A stretch of DNA of 43,639 bases, taken from contig LSYV01000002.1 in the NCBI GenBank assembly GCA_001584585.1, forward strand, positions 3,987,245 to 4,030,883. The letters run 5' to 3'. The notes under the pieces are model-generated. The model was not told the DNA's origin. It searched no databases and saw only the letters and a program-made list of their open reading frames with translations. This DNA is from Gonium pectorale. Lineage: Eukaryota > Chlorophyta > Chlorophyceae > Chlamydomonadales > Volvocaceae. Position numbers and translations under genes: made by a program. Positions 10,401 to 20,900 of this stretch are shown piece by piece. Numbering within the stretch: position 1 is the first letter of the stretch; every line of letters begins with the position of its first letter.

Positions 10401-13400
10401 GCTCGCACGGGCTGCCGACTGGGGTGCCTTTGCTAGCAACCTCTTAGACCTGTTTTCTGCACTCCGTCACACATACGTAACACACCTCGCAATTGCCTGA
10501 GCGCGCTGCAAGACGTGCAGGGCACACAGCCATACACACAGCCATACACACAGCCATACACACAGCCATACACACAGCCATACACACAGCCATACACACA
10601 GCCATACACACAGCCATACACACAGCCATACACACAGCCATACACACAGCCATACACACAGCCATACACACAGCCATTCAGCCAGGCGCACCGCGCGCGC
10701 GGACTCACCCAAGGGATCTTGGCCCACCGGAAAGGCGCTGCCGTAGGCGCTGGCGCCCAGCAGCTCCGAGGAGCCAAGCATCAGGCTACTGTTCACCGTC
10801 GTCATCGGGCGGAGGGCCGGTACGGTGTCGCAGTCCAGCGGGTCGTCTTGCTGCCCCGGGTATGGCCCCACCTCCTCATCGTGGACCGCCAGCCCCAGGG
10901 AGGGCGGCGCGCACAGGGAGCGCTGCCCCGGTGGGAACCGCACACCAGATGCAGCGGCGCCGCCGCCGGACGCGCCACCGAGGCTGCCGCCGCCGTTGGA
11001 GCGGCTACCGCCACCGCCGCCGGCGAAGCCCATGAGGCCCGTGAGCATGCGGGCCGACAGCGCCGCACTGCTGCTTGCCCGCGTCTGGTGGCGGGTTGCC
11101 GGCACCCCGGCGCTCGCGAAGCCGATGCTGGTCTTGTGACGGCCAGTCGCTGGGAGTCCCGACGCGGCTCCCGATATGAGGCTAAGAGTCTCCCTGCTCA
11201 CATGCCGCATCGCCGGCGCTTCGTCGGAGGCCTCCAGAGCCTGCGCGTTCACGACCACGGCGGCGCTTGCGGGTTGCCGTCCGGCCGGGTCCCTCTTTAG
11301 GGACGACTGGCCTGGCAGGTGCTGCGGGTGGTGAGGCTCCGCCCGGTGCCTCGAGCTGCCCACACCAGCGGATTTGAGCAGCCGTGGCATGGCGGGGGCC
11401 AGCCGGCGGGGGTGATCTTCCTGGCGCCATGCCCCGGGCTGATGGCGCGTCCTCGAGGCCTCGAGGTCGTCCGTCTTCGGGCCGACATCGGTAATGATCA
11501 AAGACAGCGGTGCCGGGCCCTGGGGTTGCCTCGCGCCGTCCGGGCTGGTGGCGCGGGCGCTGGCGGTGGCGGTGGCTGGGGAGGTGAGGGAAGGGCTGGG
11601 GATGTTCTGAGAGCCGGCGGTTGCGGAACCCGGGCGCTTGACGCGGCCGCTGAGTAGAGTGTAGCGTTCTGTGACAGGAGGCGGGGCGTGCAGGGCAGAC
11701 GGTAAGACTCCGACACTGTTGACATCGGCAGGGAATACGCGCACTGGGCACTGCTTGTGCGCGCTGGCGACCCTGATCCAACCAGCGCCCCACCACCGGC
11801 TTCGAGTTCTGCAGCGCTCTGCCACCCGCCCCGGCTGCCCTTATCAGGACGCAATCATGGCAGGGGGGACCACTTGTCAGCTCAGTTGCCAGCCGGCACC
11901 CCTGCCCTACGTCACGGCAGGCCCCCTCCCACATATGCGCCCAGCCTGGTGCGCCCTTGTAGGACGGGGAACGCCACCTACGCTTTCCGCCAGCCCCGGG
12001 ACCTGCAGCCGCCGGTGCCCTTTGCTCCGCGCCTTCTGAGCCCCCGAGCCACCCAATCCCAGCGCCCAGCATGCTCCCGCACGCCCCGAGCCCAACCCCG
12101 CGCGCCCCTGCCGCAGACAACCCAACTGGCTCAGGGACAAGTTTCCCGTTGCCGTCTCGCCCGGCGCCCCCTCCCCTCCTGTCGCCATCGCGCCTGCCGC
12201 TCTGCCTCACCTGCCGTCAGGGCGGTGCTCCCGCTCGCTTGCATTACCGCCAAGTCCTCCGCGCAGCAGCTGGCGGTGCTGGTGTTTGCTGCCAGGGCGG
12301 CCGAGGTGGGGCCAGCGGCGGCGGCAGCTTCACCGTCCCAGCCGTAGTGCTCCTGCTGCGGCACGGCGGACTCCCCATCCAGGTGAAGCAGCCCAGATGG
12401 TTCGATGTCCAGATGCTTGAGGCAGCCGTCGTCAGTCGTGGCCGCGCAGACGCCAGCGCCGGTGCGAGGACGGCAGGAGGCAGCCCGGCCGTTAGGGGCG
12501 ACGGTTTTGTCCAGGCTGGGAGGCACCCGTACGACGGCTGCAGAGGGAGGGGTCAAGCGGGAGCTTGAAGTGCTGCAGTGTTGCAGAGGGTATCTTGGCG
12601 AAAGCGAGAGGGGCAGCGAGGGGTACGGGACAGCCGGAGCTGTTGCAGTCGCGCACGGGGCTGGAAGTCTGGACGAGCTGCCGTACTGACGCTGCTTGAC
12701 ACGAGACAATCGACAGGCAGGCAGGTACTGCGCCCCTCACCCCTAGCCGCGACACGAAGGCACTGGCCCAGTCCGCTGGCATGGACAGCTGCTCACCAGC
12801 GCAATCTCTGACAGTGCCTAGCGCGAACGGCGGCATGGCGGCAGCCGGTATGGCGGCAGCCTACCTATCTACAGCTGCTCCCCGTTGCCAAGTGAGCAGG
12901 CGGCGGCCTACCCTCCCGCCAATTCCGCAGGTCGTACACGACCCGAAATCACGACGTCCTTGCTGTGGGTCGCCGGCCGGCGCCTACCTTTCCACACGCG
13001 GTCTCCCCAGGCGCCGGCCCCCGACAGCCCGTTCAGCTCATCCATCATACGCTCCCACTTGGCCGGCTCCAAGGAGAACAGAAGCGACAAAACGTCGTCA
13101 CCATCCACATCGCCAGCTCCGTGTTCGTCGGGCTCCACGCGCGGCTGCCCCATCGCGCTCACGTCTTCCACCACCACGAACATTTGGCTTTCCGTCGCGC
13201 CGCCTGGCCGCCGGGTGCCACCGGCTGCCGCTGCAATCGGGCCGTCGGCTCCGCCGACGGGCCCGCGGGCGCCCGTCGGAGGAAGCCGGGCCGCTGCCGC
13301 GCTGGCAGTTACCCGGGGCCCAGCAAGGGCCAAGTGGGAGGCATGAGCGACCCGGCTGGCTGCATCCCCAGTGCCCCCGGCGGTGACTGCTGTACCGGCA

Positions 13401-13594
13401 TGGACTCGGTCGCCATAGTACGCCCTGCTCCGGGCGTTCTGATACAGCACGCAACCGTCGAGATCAAACATGGTTATGGCGGCCGGCGAGGTGTCGACCA
13501 CCATAGCGTCACGAAGGTGTCGCGCGCGCCGACCGCCGTCCGCGGCGTCACGGAGACGCTGATGTCCCCCCCCGTCATCAGCTTGGCTCAGTAC
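4484..13594 (-). CDS. PAS-domain class III nucleotide cyclase, guanylyl type predicted
   Basis: The predicted product makes cyclic GMP from GTP. Exons on the minus strand: 13594-12988, 12537-12211, 11668-10709, 10141-8925, 8768-8722, 8528-8492, 7886-7703, 7426-7389, 7002-6934, 6760-6605, 6257-6125, 5943-5786, 5413-4484. Every intron is GT-AG, all phases join and the total is divisible by three (about 1620 residues, stop TGA at 4486-4484). Order: PAS start ([14 protein letters not shown]), long low-complexity insertion, PAS end ([15 protein letters not shown]), signalling helix ([12 protein letters not shown]), cyclase domain, Gly/Ala/Ser-rich tail of about 290 residues. The N-terminus is not resolved: upstream sequence to about 13915 has open frames but no convincing start, and membrane segments common in algal cyclases were not found. 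The cyclase call is firm; the guanylyl assignment rests on two residues. Confidence 0.88.
7311..7346 (-). repeat. Dispersed short repeat, copy 1
   Basis: On the minus strand this reads a GTGTTGTAAAGGAAAACGCA core followed by TACGACGAGCG. It is almost identical to 14941-14980 on the plus strand. It lies in a cyclase intron, about 40 bases downstream of the donor at 7388. Confidence 0.7.
7334..7370. repeat. CA/CG dinucleotide microsatellite in cyclase intron
   Basis: An (AC)n tract grades into (GC)n just upstream (plus sense) of the short exon 7389-7426. Seen from the gene it lies immediately downstream of the splice donor. Confidence 0.85.
8238..8506. repeat. Tandem duplication of about 134 bp including a splice-donor region
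   Basis: Copy 1 (8238-8371) and copy 2 (8372-about 8506) share TACTTAGAGGGTCACT, GCTGGGTCGGGCTC, GGGCTGCCGGCTAGGTT, GAACTGTTTTGAGCATACCG and a CA-rich end. Copy 2 ends at the real exon 8528-8492, whose minus-strand donor is CTGCAG|GTGTGT. Copy 1 carries the matching CTTCAG|GTGTGT at 8358-8354 inside the intron, an extra donor-like site with no exon. Copy 2 has an internal repeat of GAACTGTTTTG. Confidence 0.85.
10273..10299 (-). repeat. Dispersed short repeat, copy 2
   Basis: On the minus strand this reads GGTGTTGAAAAGGAAAGCGG followed by TGTGTAC. It shares GTGTTGAAAAGGAAA and a TGTGTAC end with 41374-41405. It lies in the cyclase intron 10142-10708. Confidence 0.6.
10408..10488. repeat. Degenerate third copy of the 8.2-8.5 kb intron repeat
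   Basis: The order GGGCTGCCG, TTAGACCTGTTTTC, CACATACGTAACACACCT matches the repeats at 8238-8506, with substitutions and gaps. It sits in a different intron of the same cyclase gene, which suggests an element that spread locally. Confidence 0.55.
10524..10677. repeat. 12-bp minisatellite, about 13 copies
   Basis: Near-perfect tandem copies of ACACAGCCATAC fill the cyclase intron, about 30 bases from the splice donor at 10708. The 12-base period is a multiple of three, so it creates long open frames on both strands (repeating TQPY and WLCV peptides). The good donor GTGAGTCC comes before it, so I treat it as intronic. Confidence 0.92.
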
Positions 13595-14940
13595 CTGCCA
13601 AAGGTGACGGCGACGGGGCGATTGGAAGTTGGCGTGCGACGCTGCAGGCTGCAGTGCCGCCAATACATCAGCAGTCGGCAGGGGCGATTGGGCATTAAAG
13701 AAGTAGGTGCCAATGCCATACAGTATCATTCCCATTATACCTCACCCTTACACCTACCGGTTGTCCGGGCGAGCGGTTGGCATGCGCGCTGCGGATGAGA
13801 GCAAATCCGGTGCCAAGGCTTTGGCGCGCAGCTTGGAGTCCGCGGCCTGCCTTGGTCCAACCCTCAGCATGTTCGTCTTGAGGACGACCAGCAGGGTGTT
13901 GGGCTGCGGAGTCATGGCTGCAACTCACCGCTGCGCCTGCTCCCGAAGTGCTGCGCAGGTCACTGTGTAAGGACCGTGACAGTGGCTTGCGATCCTGCGC
14001 CTCTGCTGGTCGAAAGCACACTAAAAAGGCCGCAAGCAGACCCATGCTTGAACGGCTGCAGGTAGTACATGTGCATAGGATAGTAAAATGCCAGAGAAGG
14101 ACAAATTGACGCAATCGTCCAGCTGCCAGGAAAACGGCGTACCTGCTGGTACACTTATCACCGTGTCCTCACCTAGACATTACGTTCACATGCAAGATTG
14201 AGGGAAAATTGCATGAAAGTCAGCATTGTTTAGCAGAGTCTCAGCCTGGTTGCAACCGGCAGTTACCCCGGTTACTTACATAATCTATCACTCTAAGATG
14301 AAGTTCAAATCGCGCACTACTGTATAGAATATTTGGGGCTGAACTCGGAAGGTTGGGTGAATCGTACGGCCGCATTTTATTGGGAGAGCGTCCTAGCAAG
14401 CACTGGAAGCACAGCTGTTTGCACCTTAGGCTTTCGAAGGAAGCGCTGGTGCCGGGCCAAGAGCCCAAAAACGACGGTTGCAGGAAGGCCACAGGCCACG
14501 CTGCGCCCGCCAAGCAAGGGGGCCTGCTACAAACATAGGTGCTCTCTCTACTAGGGGACCCTGCTAAAAGCGCGGCTCTGCTCATCAAGAATGTACATGC
14601 TTTGGGACAGCCCGTTCTCTCCCATGATTCTGCAACGGCCCGACCCCTCCCCGCCCCGCGCAATCTTGCGCACACTTCACTCGCCCCTACATATTAGATA
14701 CAATATCAGAATCCTACACGATTGTGCACGCACGAGTGCTCTTGTGAACGCCGTTACGTTTGCAACATGGTCTCTGCTCTTGCAGTGCAGGCAGAAGTCA
14801 TCGGCTGCTTGAAGGATATGGACGACAAGCTGAACAAATGTCATCACACATTCTGGTAACACAGCGGGGGGGCGTCTGCTCGTATACCTCGCCCGCCATG
14901 CCCTGTACTCGGCGCCCTGCTGGAAACATCACACCCTCGG

Positions 14941-14980
14941 GTGTGTTGAAAAGGAACAACGCATACGACGAGCGGTGTGT
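14941..14980 (+). repeat. Dispersed short repeat, copy 3
   Basis: Reads a GTGTTGAAAAGGAACAACGC core followed by ATACGACGAGCGG and TGTGT. It is nearly identical to the minus strand of 7346-7311. Sequence just to the right (CCGTAGAGGC, then a pyrimidine-rich stretch) weakly resembles 15580-15625, so this may be one end of a larger element. Confidence 0.7.
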
Positions 14981-15518
14981 ATGTCCGTAGAGGCTGCCTT
15001 CCCCGTTTCTGGTTCTCTTCTTTTTTTATCACACAACCTACGGACGCGCGGGACGAAAGCACAAAAGCATACGGTCTCCCCCCCCCCAGCAAAAGGCACG
15101 CATGTGGATGTCCGCAGGTCCGGGCAGATGCGCATTGAAAGAGGGCAGGAACCCGCCGGGACCAGAAGCAATGCCGCACTGACAAGTGGCAAATAACGCA
15201 CACAAGCATAGAGGCTGGCAGCGCCACCCCAAAACTCATCATGTTCGGACAGCAGGCCCGAAAGTGATGACCAGGGATCGCTGCTCTGTGATGTGTTGGA
15301 AGCACGGTGATGGCTCGAGTGGCGAACGCGCACTTATGGGAGCTCCTAGAGCTGCACCAGGCTGGCAATCTAGCTCAATCACAAGTAACGCCTGGGGAGC
15401 CGAGAAGCGGCGACACAAGCACGCAGAGCACGCTTGGGCACGCGGGTCGCCGTACATCAGGAGAAGTCCAGCAAACCGGGTAAGCTGGTAAGCCGGTCTT
15501 TGGGGGGCGGGATGAGCG

Positions 15519-15610
15519 TCACATGCCTTGAACTGTACCCGCCCGCCCTATTGGGAACGTCGCGCCTTCGGATGTGTACAACCGTAGAGGCGGGCTCCCT
15601 CTTTCTCTGC
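15519..15610. repeat. Dispersed repeat, copy A
   Basis: Three blocks occur here: TCACATGCCTTG (15519-15530), TGTACCCGCCCGCCCT (15534-15549), and GGCGGGCTCCCTCTTTCTCT followed by GC (15589-15610). The same blocks occur in the same order at 23489-23591, with divergent sequence and altered spacing between them. This indicates two decayed copies of a non-coding element. Confidence 0.7.
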
Positions 15611-16272
15611 AGATTTCTCTCTTTTCGCCGTCCGTCCTGCAACTGATCTCACTGTTCGATTACGCAGTCTCCAGACAAACACCAGTCCATACTCCAGTGA
15701 AGAACGCGAGAATAATACGGCATCTACATGCAATATAAGGTTGGTTTGAGTCACGCTCAGGCGCTTAGCCGCTTACCCACAACTATGCTTGCACGGTACG
15801 GCAAAACACACCGTGTCACCTCCCAGGTCTGACGCCAGCGCGCGCACCACTGAGCGGCTCTGCAGACTCCACGCCGGGTGGTGGGCTCGGTGGCAATCGC
15901 AACTGGCCGATGGTGTGCGGAGCAGCGCGCCATCCAGGCCGCAAAGGCGCTGGCGCTGCCGCCCCGATGGCCCCGATGGCCGCAATTGACTCCATGACAG
16001 CCGGTGGCCCAGCGCCCCAGCCCTGACACCTGGCGACAAGCGCCCCGGCGCGCTTGCCATCCCGGATGGCGGGCATCGCAACGCAAGCCGTGGCTTGTGC
16101 GCTGGGGGCTGGGGGCGTGTGCGCATGCCTCGTGTGAGAGGCCGAGCTACTGGCGCACCGCCCCACCGCCCCACCAGCCATGTGTTGAATATCTGATACA
16201 TGCAGGCTGCGTGCCCACCACCAATGTGTGGGCCCGGAACGCCCGGCAGCCCTGCACGGCTGTCGCGGTGCC

Positions 16273-16333
16273 CGCCTGCCTAGCCTGCCTAGCCTGCCTG
16301 CCTAGCCTGCCAGCCTGCCCGCCTAGCCTGCCA
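16273..16333. repeat. GCCTGCCTAGCCT-type short tandem array
   Basis: A run of CCTGCC and TAGCCTGCC units, likely slippage-derived, in the gene-poor region. Confidence 0.8.
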
Positions 16334-17541
16334 GCACACCGTCACATCTGAAAAACAACAATGTGCCCATGGCCCCACAGGCTTTGGCAGGTACCTGAAA
16401 CTGTAACTGCCTGCACAGTGCTCAGCACGTGTATCCCCGTGACTATTGGGCGCCAACTGACCCGAGAAAGCGCAGACGGACTGCCGCTCTCGGCGCCTGC
16501 GTGCGCCGACGCCGCAGCCCCACCGCCTGTATCTCCTGTGGACTAACCTCGAGCTCTCGACCATAACACACACCATGGCGGCGGCCGAATGCCTACAGAA
16601 CTCCCAGCGGCGTTGCCTGCCCTTGTGGCGCAACCCTTGGCCTGATAGCCAAGGGTCATGAAATTGGCTACCAATTAGTCGCGGATTGGGTCCCTGGGAG
16701 ACCTGCTACGGAGCGCCCACGACGGCAGGCCGCGCAACGGCGAGGCCGCTGCGCCGAGCTGGTACGATGCAACCAACATCCCCACCCCCCACCCCGACCT
16801 TGCCATGTTCGGGCAAGGCAGGCGCCGATGGCCCGCGTCTCCCGATGCCTTCTACCGCGACCCACGCGCGGGGGAGGGCTGTCACAGCCGTACCGAGCTG
16901 CATGTGCACACACGCCGGGCCGTGCGACTCGGGGGAAAGGCGCCAGTCCTGGCATCGCGGGGTGGCGTCTGTGCACCTCGTCGGCGCTCGGCACCGGGTT
17001 CGCGCAGGCGCCCGGGACACTCGTGGCAGTCGCTGCGCCCCGTCCGTCGTAAAAGGTTGTGCGCCGTCACGTGCGACGCAGCGGGGGGGGCCAGCGGCAC
17101 CGCCGTCGCCAGGCCCGCAGCCCCGGCCAGGAGCACAGGCTTGGGCGCAACGCTGCCGGTGCGTAGCCGCTTCGCGGCCGCTGGCGCCTTCGCCCGACGC
17201 CGAGGCGCAACCTACCTGGCGCTCCGCCCCCCGCACTGCAGCGACAGGCTCATTGCCCTCTGACTGACTCTCGTCTGGAACCGCGCGCGCTGAGATATGT
17301 CTCACTTCTGGAACCGCGCGTGCTATAATAGATGAAATATATATCCATATATACAAAGCGCACGGTGAGGCTCCTACCTATCCACCGCAATCGAGCCCTG
17401 CTCACGACCTCAGGTCCCACGCGCGCTCCCCCCTGGCGCGGACGACCTCCATTGAAGGTATGGCACGGGTCCTGGTGCGGAGGCGGCGGTCGGACCATGT
17501 TGGTGCACATCCCGGATGCACTGGTCCGCCCTCTATGCCAA

Positions 17542-17830
17542 TCACTCGCCCGGGGAGGGCCGCTGCTGCTCCTCTTGCGCTGGCGGCGCCGGCAGCGGCT
17601 CTTGCCGTTGACCCTGGCTTTCCGCTGATGGCTGCTGCTGCTGCTGCTGCTGCTGTTGTTGCAGGCCTTGTGGAGCCGCCGCTGGCGGCGGCGGCGGCGC
17701 CCGCGGGTGCTTTGCCTGATCACCTGCCGCCGGCGCCGACGGGGTCGGCGCCTGCCCCTGCTGTTGCTGCCACCTGCCCTGCAGCCGCAGCTGTCCTCGC
17801 TCCGGTGCTGGCGGCTGCAGTCCACGAGGC
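17542..17830 (-). other. Possible Gln/Pro-rich terminal exon of the downstream disordered gene
   Basis: One minus frame reads a Gln/Pro/Ala-rich peptide with ten consecutive Gln and ends QEEQQRPSPGE at a TGA (17544-17542). It could be a further 3-prime exon of the gene at 17914-22491. No splice pair I tried joins the two in phase (the donor-like GTAGCC near 17915 is phase 2, and the best acceptors here do not fit). The alternative is that this is 3-prime UTR containing a CAG repeat. Confidence 0.3.
17632..17661. repeat. CTG/CAG trinucleotide repeat
   Basis: Eight CTG triplets on the plus strand are followed by TTGTTG. On the minus strand this encodes poly-Gln if translated. Confidence 0.9.
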
Positions 17831-17839
17831 ACGGGCCAC

Positions 17840-17885
17840 TCCGCACCCCGCACCCCGCACCCCCCACTCCGTACCCCCACCCCGC
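17840..17885. repeat. Short tract related to the window-start minisatellite
   Basis: CACTCCGCACCCCGCACCCC and its continuation repeat the same C-rich motif as 1-356 for about three units. Confidence 0.65.
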
Positions 17886-17913
17886 GCACGGCCGCGCGAC
17901 GCAGCCGCCGTGG

Positions 17914-20900
17914 CTACCGCCGGACAGCGGGCGTCCCGCGCGATCCGGCCCGCAGCAGCAGCTCCCGCAGCTCGCGCGGCTCGAGGGCACCGGCGCACCT
18001 GGCGCGCGCTGCTGCGGCGTGCGGGCGGTCATGGGTCGCAATGTGGTCATCGGGCTCGGGCCGAGCCCCGCTGGTGCCCATGAGCTCCATGCGACCCGGG
18101 TCGCCTGGAGTCGAACCGGGGATGGGCAGCTGATCGGTCGCCTTGAGCGGCTCGCAGGCCGACGCGTTCCCTGCGCTCGCTTCAGGTCCCTCGGGCTTGA
18201 CGACTCCCGGAGCGGGTCGGTCCCAAGCAGGTGCCACCGGTTCAGGTGCCACGGGCAGCGGGAATGGAACCGCCACCGCGGAAGGCCGCAGCCCGGGTCC
18301 ACTCCCGCAGTGGCTCGGGCATGTCGGCCCGCCGGTGCCCTCGCACCCCTGAGGCACCCACGGAAATGTTGGGCGGTGGGAGCGGCGGGCCGGGCGGGTG
18401 GTTTCGCGGTGTTGTTGCAGTCAGGTTCCGCTACGTAGCTAAGGCAAACGCAAGGGCCTCATAGAGCCCTGGGCTGCCGGCGTGTGGGAGGTACGGGCAA
18501 TCAGGAACAAGCTGCCCGAGACAACAAAGCACCCGACATGCCCACGCCCAATGGAAGCCGCACCGCTCCGACGTCGGCATTCCCGATCCTCACCTTCGCC
18601 TCGCGCTTCGCGGCTCCTTCCCCGCGTGTCCCGACTTCCTCGCCGACCTCGGCCCGTACGAGGTACGGTTCCAGCAGGCCCCACTCGGCCGTCCGCAGCA
18701 TTCTCACCAGCGGCTCGATCACACCGTCGGTCAGCAGCTCCAGCCATTGCAGGTAGAGTTTATCCAACAGGCGGCGCTTGCTCTTCTGTTCCGGGGCGGG
18801 GGGGGGGAATACAGGTACAGCGAGACGAGGCGGCCACATTCCGCAAGCACTGGCAAGGCCTTGCGGAGCAAGCCGACCCTGGGCTTGCTGTTTCGGTGAG
18901 CGCGAGTCCTCGTCAAGCCCCGCCCCTCGCCCCACAGGCTCCCAGCCCCTCGCCGCCTCCGTGAGCAGTACGAACTCACGTGAGCTGCCTTGACCACACC
19001 CTCGGCAGGCGGCCGCAGGCTGTCGTACGCCTCCCGCTTCTCACACGCCATACACTTGAGCGCGCGGACCACGAGATCCCTCACTGTCAGCACGCTCCGC
19101 AAAAAGTCTCCGTGCTCGGCGAGGATGGACAGGTTAAGCGGGGCTGCACCGGAGGGCCCGCCGGCGGCAGCCGCTGCGCTGGTGTTGCGTGGCTTGGCAC
19201 CCGCAGGCGCAGGCGGCCCCTGGTGTTGGCCATGCGCATGCGGCACGACGGGCGGCTGGTCGCTGCGCAGGCGGTCGCTTTCGGGTGCCAGTCCCTCCAG
19301 AAGGTGCTTGAGCCGGGCAACCGTCCCAGGCGTGCTGGCGGGGCAGGGGAGGCGGCACGGGTGGCAGAGCCCGCGTCGCTCGGCGTGCGGGCAAGTACAG
19401 CCGGACAGGAACGACCGGGGTCAAATGCGTCGCACCAGGAAGGAGGCGATTGCCGGCCCGACCGAACTGACGTACAGTAAATTGTGGATGCCCTGCGCGA
19501 ACGCAGATGGCTGTTTGGGAGCCAGTGCGTCCCCGTGCCTCAAACACCGACCGGCCCAGGCACTTACAGCACGCCCATCCAGTTGCAGGACGTTCGTGAG
19601 TCGCCGCTCGCCGACCCGCTCAAGCCGATGCTCGACGAAGCCAGAACTGGGTCCGCTGAGCCCGTCGGCAGCGGCACGGGAGTCACCTGTGGCTCGGCAC
19701 AAGGGCGCCCATGTGCGGCCGTCTGTTGCGATTCTTGCGGCTCGGCGCCACCTCGCGGCGGCTGCCCCTCCGCCACCTGCTCGTCCTCCTCCTGCCCCGG
19801 CTTTGTTGCATCCCCAGGAAGGTCGCCGGCAGGGCACCGGTCCGGGTGTATGGCAGACCGGAAGTCTTGCCCCATGGTGCCGGGCAAAATCTCCATCTGC
19901 AAGTGCCCCGAGTGGGAAGTGTCGAGCGGCGGCTGGGCGGCGGCCAGCGGTTGCGCAGGCTCCTGACCGGACGCTGCAGGGACTGGCTGCTTCGGCGCTG
20001 CTGCCGGCGCTGCTGCCGCCGTTGCTGCCGCCATCTCGTGCTCCTGCGCTGCCCAACGCGCTGGAAAGTTGAGCCTTGCGCCGGCTGAGCAAGGAGCCGC
20101 TGGTGCAGCTGCCGATCCAGCCGCCGACACAGCTGTGACCGCTGGCCCCATCTCCGCCGCCACTGCCGCTACCGCTGCCTCTCCCGCCGCCACTGCCGCT
20201 GCCGCTGCCTGTCCCGCCATCGGTGCCGCTGCCTCTCCCGCCGACCGGCGGATGCTCGGGTGCGCCAGTGGCAGCGCGTCAGGGGCATGGCGCCCTGCCT
20301 GCATCGCAACCCGAGGTACCGGTACCTGTGCGAGCTCGGGGCTCTCGTCAACTCGCCACCGCGCCGCGGTGACACCGTCCCCTGCCGCGCCCCCTGGAGC
20401 GGAGGGCCCGTCGTGCAGCGGCGACAGGTCGTGCACGGGCGACATGTGTAGGCCGGGTTTGGTGTGTGGTGGGCGTGGTAGGCGTGGGATCGCAGCAGCC
20501 GGCGGGGCAGGCGCCGCCGCCGCCATGTCCAGCGCGTCAGCCGCTGGCGCCGAGCCAGCCACCGGCACTCGCTCCACCGGCGCAGCAGAAGGGAGCAGCC
20601 CCGCCGCCATGCCATACGGCTGCGCAGGTTCACCCGGTGCCAGACCAGGCCGCTTGGTGACTTCTGGGCTGATGGCAGCCGCATGGGATAGCGGCGATAG
20701 CCCCAAGAATGGCCCCCTTGGCGGGTGGTGCTCCAGACCGCCACCGCGAGGCCGCTTGGGCGCAGGCGCCTCGCTGCGGTCGGGTGAGGGCCGTGCGGCG
20801 GCGGGGGCCGCTCCGTGCGGTGCCTCCCGCAAGAGGCCCGTCGCCAACAAGCACTCTGCCAGGTCCGCCGCAGCTCCTACAGCAGATGCGCCCCCCTGCA

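Larger units (their letters stand above)
8925..13453 (-). other. PAS domain interrupted by about 790-residue low-complexity insertion
   Basis: The first half ([20 protein letters not shown], then [19 protein letters not shown] and VRVPPSLDK) lies in exons 13594-12988 and 12537-12211. The closing strands ([16 protein letters not shown], then [10 protein letters not shown]) lie at the end of exon 10141-8925. Between them the spliced frame runs through about 790 residues rich in Ala, Ser, Pro and Gly with no recognisable domain. PAS folds are normally about 110 residues, so the insertion must loop out. The residue count follows from the exon coordinates; assigning both halves to one PAS fold is an inference from motif order. 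Confidence 0.65.
13595..17541. other. Gene-poor region upstream of the cyclase
   Basis: This stretch must contain the unresolved cyclase N-terminus and promoter. From 13.96 to 14.9 kb composition drops towards AT and coding-like triplets vanish. A minus frame at 16181-15816 uses acceptable codons and ends at a donor-like GTGACA, but matches no family I know. It also holds copies of dispersed repeats (14941-14980, 15519-15610), a GCCTGCCTAGCCT array near 16273-16333 and an AT-rich patch with two copies of TCTGGAACCGCGCG at 17271-17360. No gene is called. Confidence 0.5.

Noticed and set aside
10515..11300. Plus-strand frame beginning with many TQPY repeats
   Set aside because: It is the translated 12-bp minisatellite followed by the antisense of a supported cyclase exon; no domain or splice support.
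13758..13915. Possible first cyclase exon starting at an ATG (peptide TPQPNTLLVVLKTNM)
   Set aside because: It ends in phase 2 at the donor near 13757, while the next acceptor at 13595 needs phase 0; joining them gives a stop within two codons.
17460..18083. 207-codon Ala-rich plus-strand frame near an AT-rich patch
   Set aside because: It is antisense to the Gln-rich frame and to exon 18348-17914; its Ala-rich content mirrors CTG/GCC-rich repeats.
18107..18117. B-box-like GGTTCGACTCC on the minus strand, suggesting a tRNA
   Set aside because: It falls inside the in-phase coding exon 18348-17914 of the disordered protein and has no tRNA arms around it.
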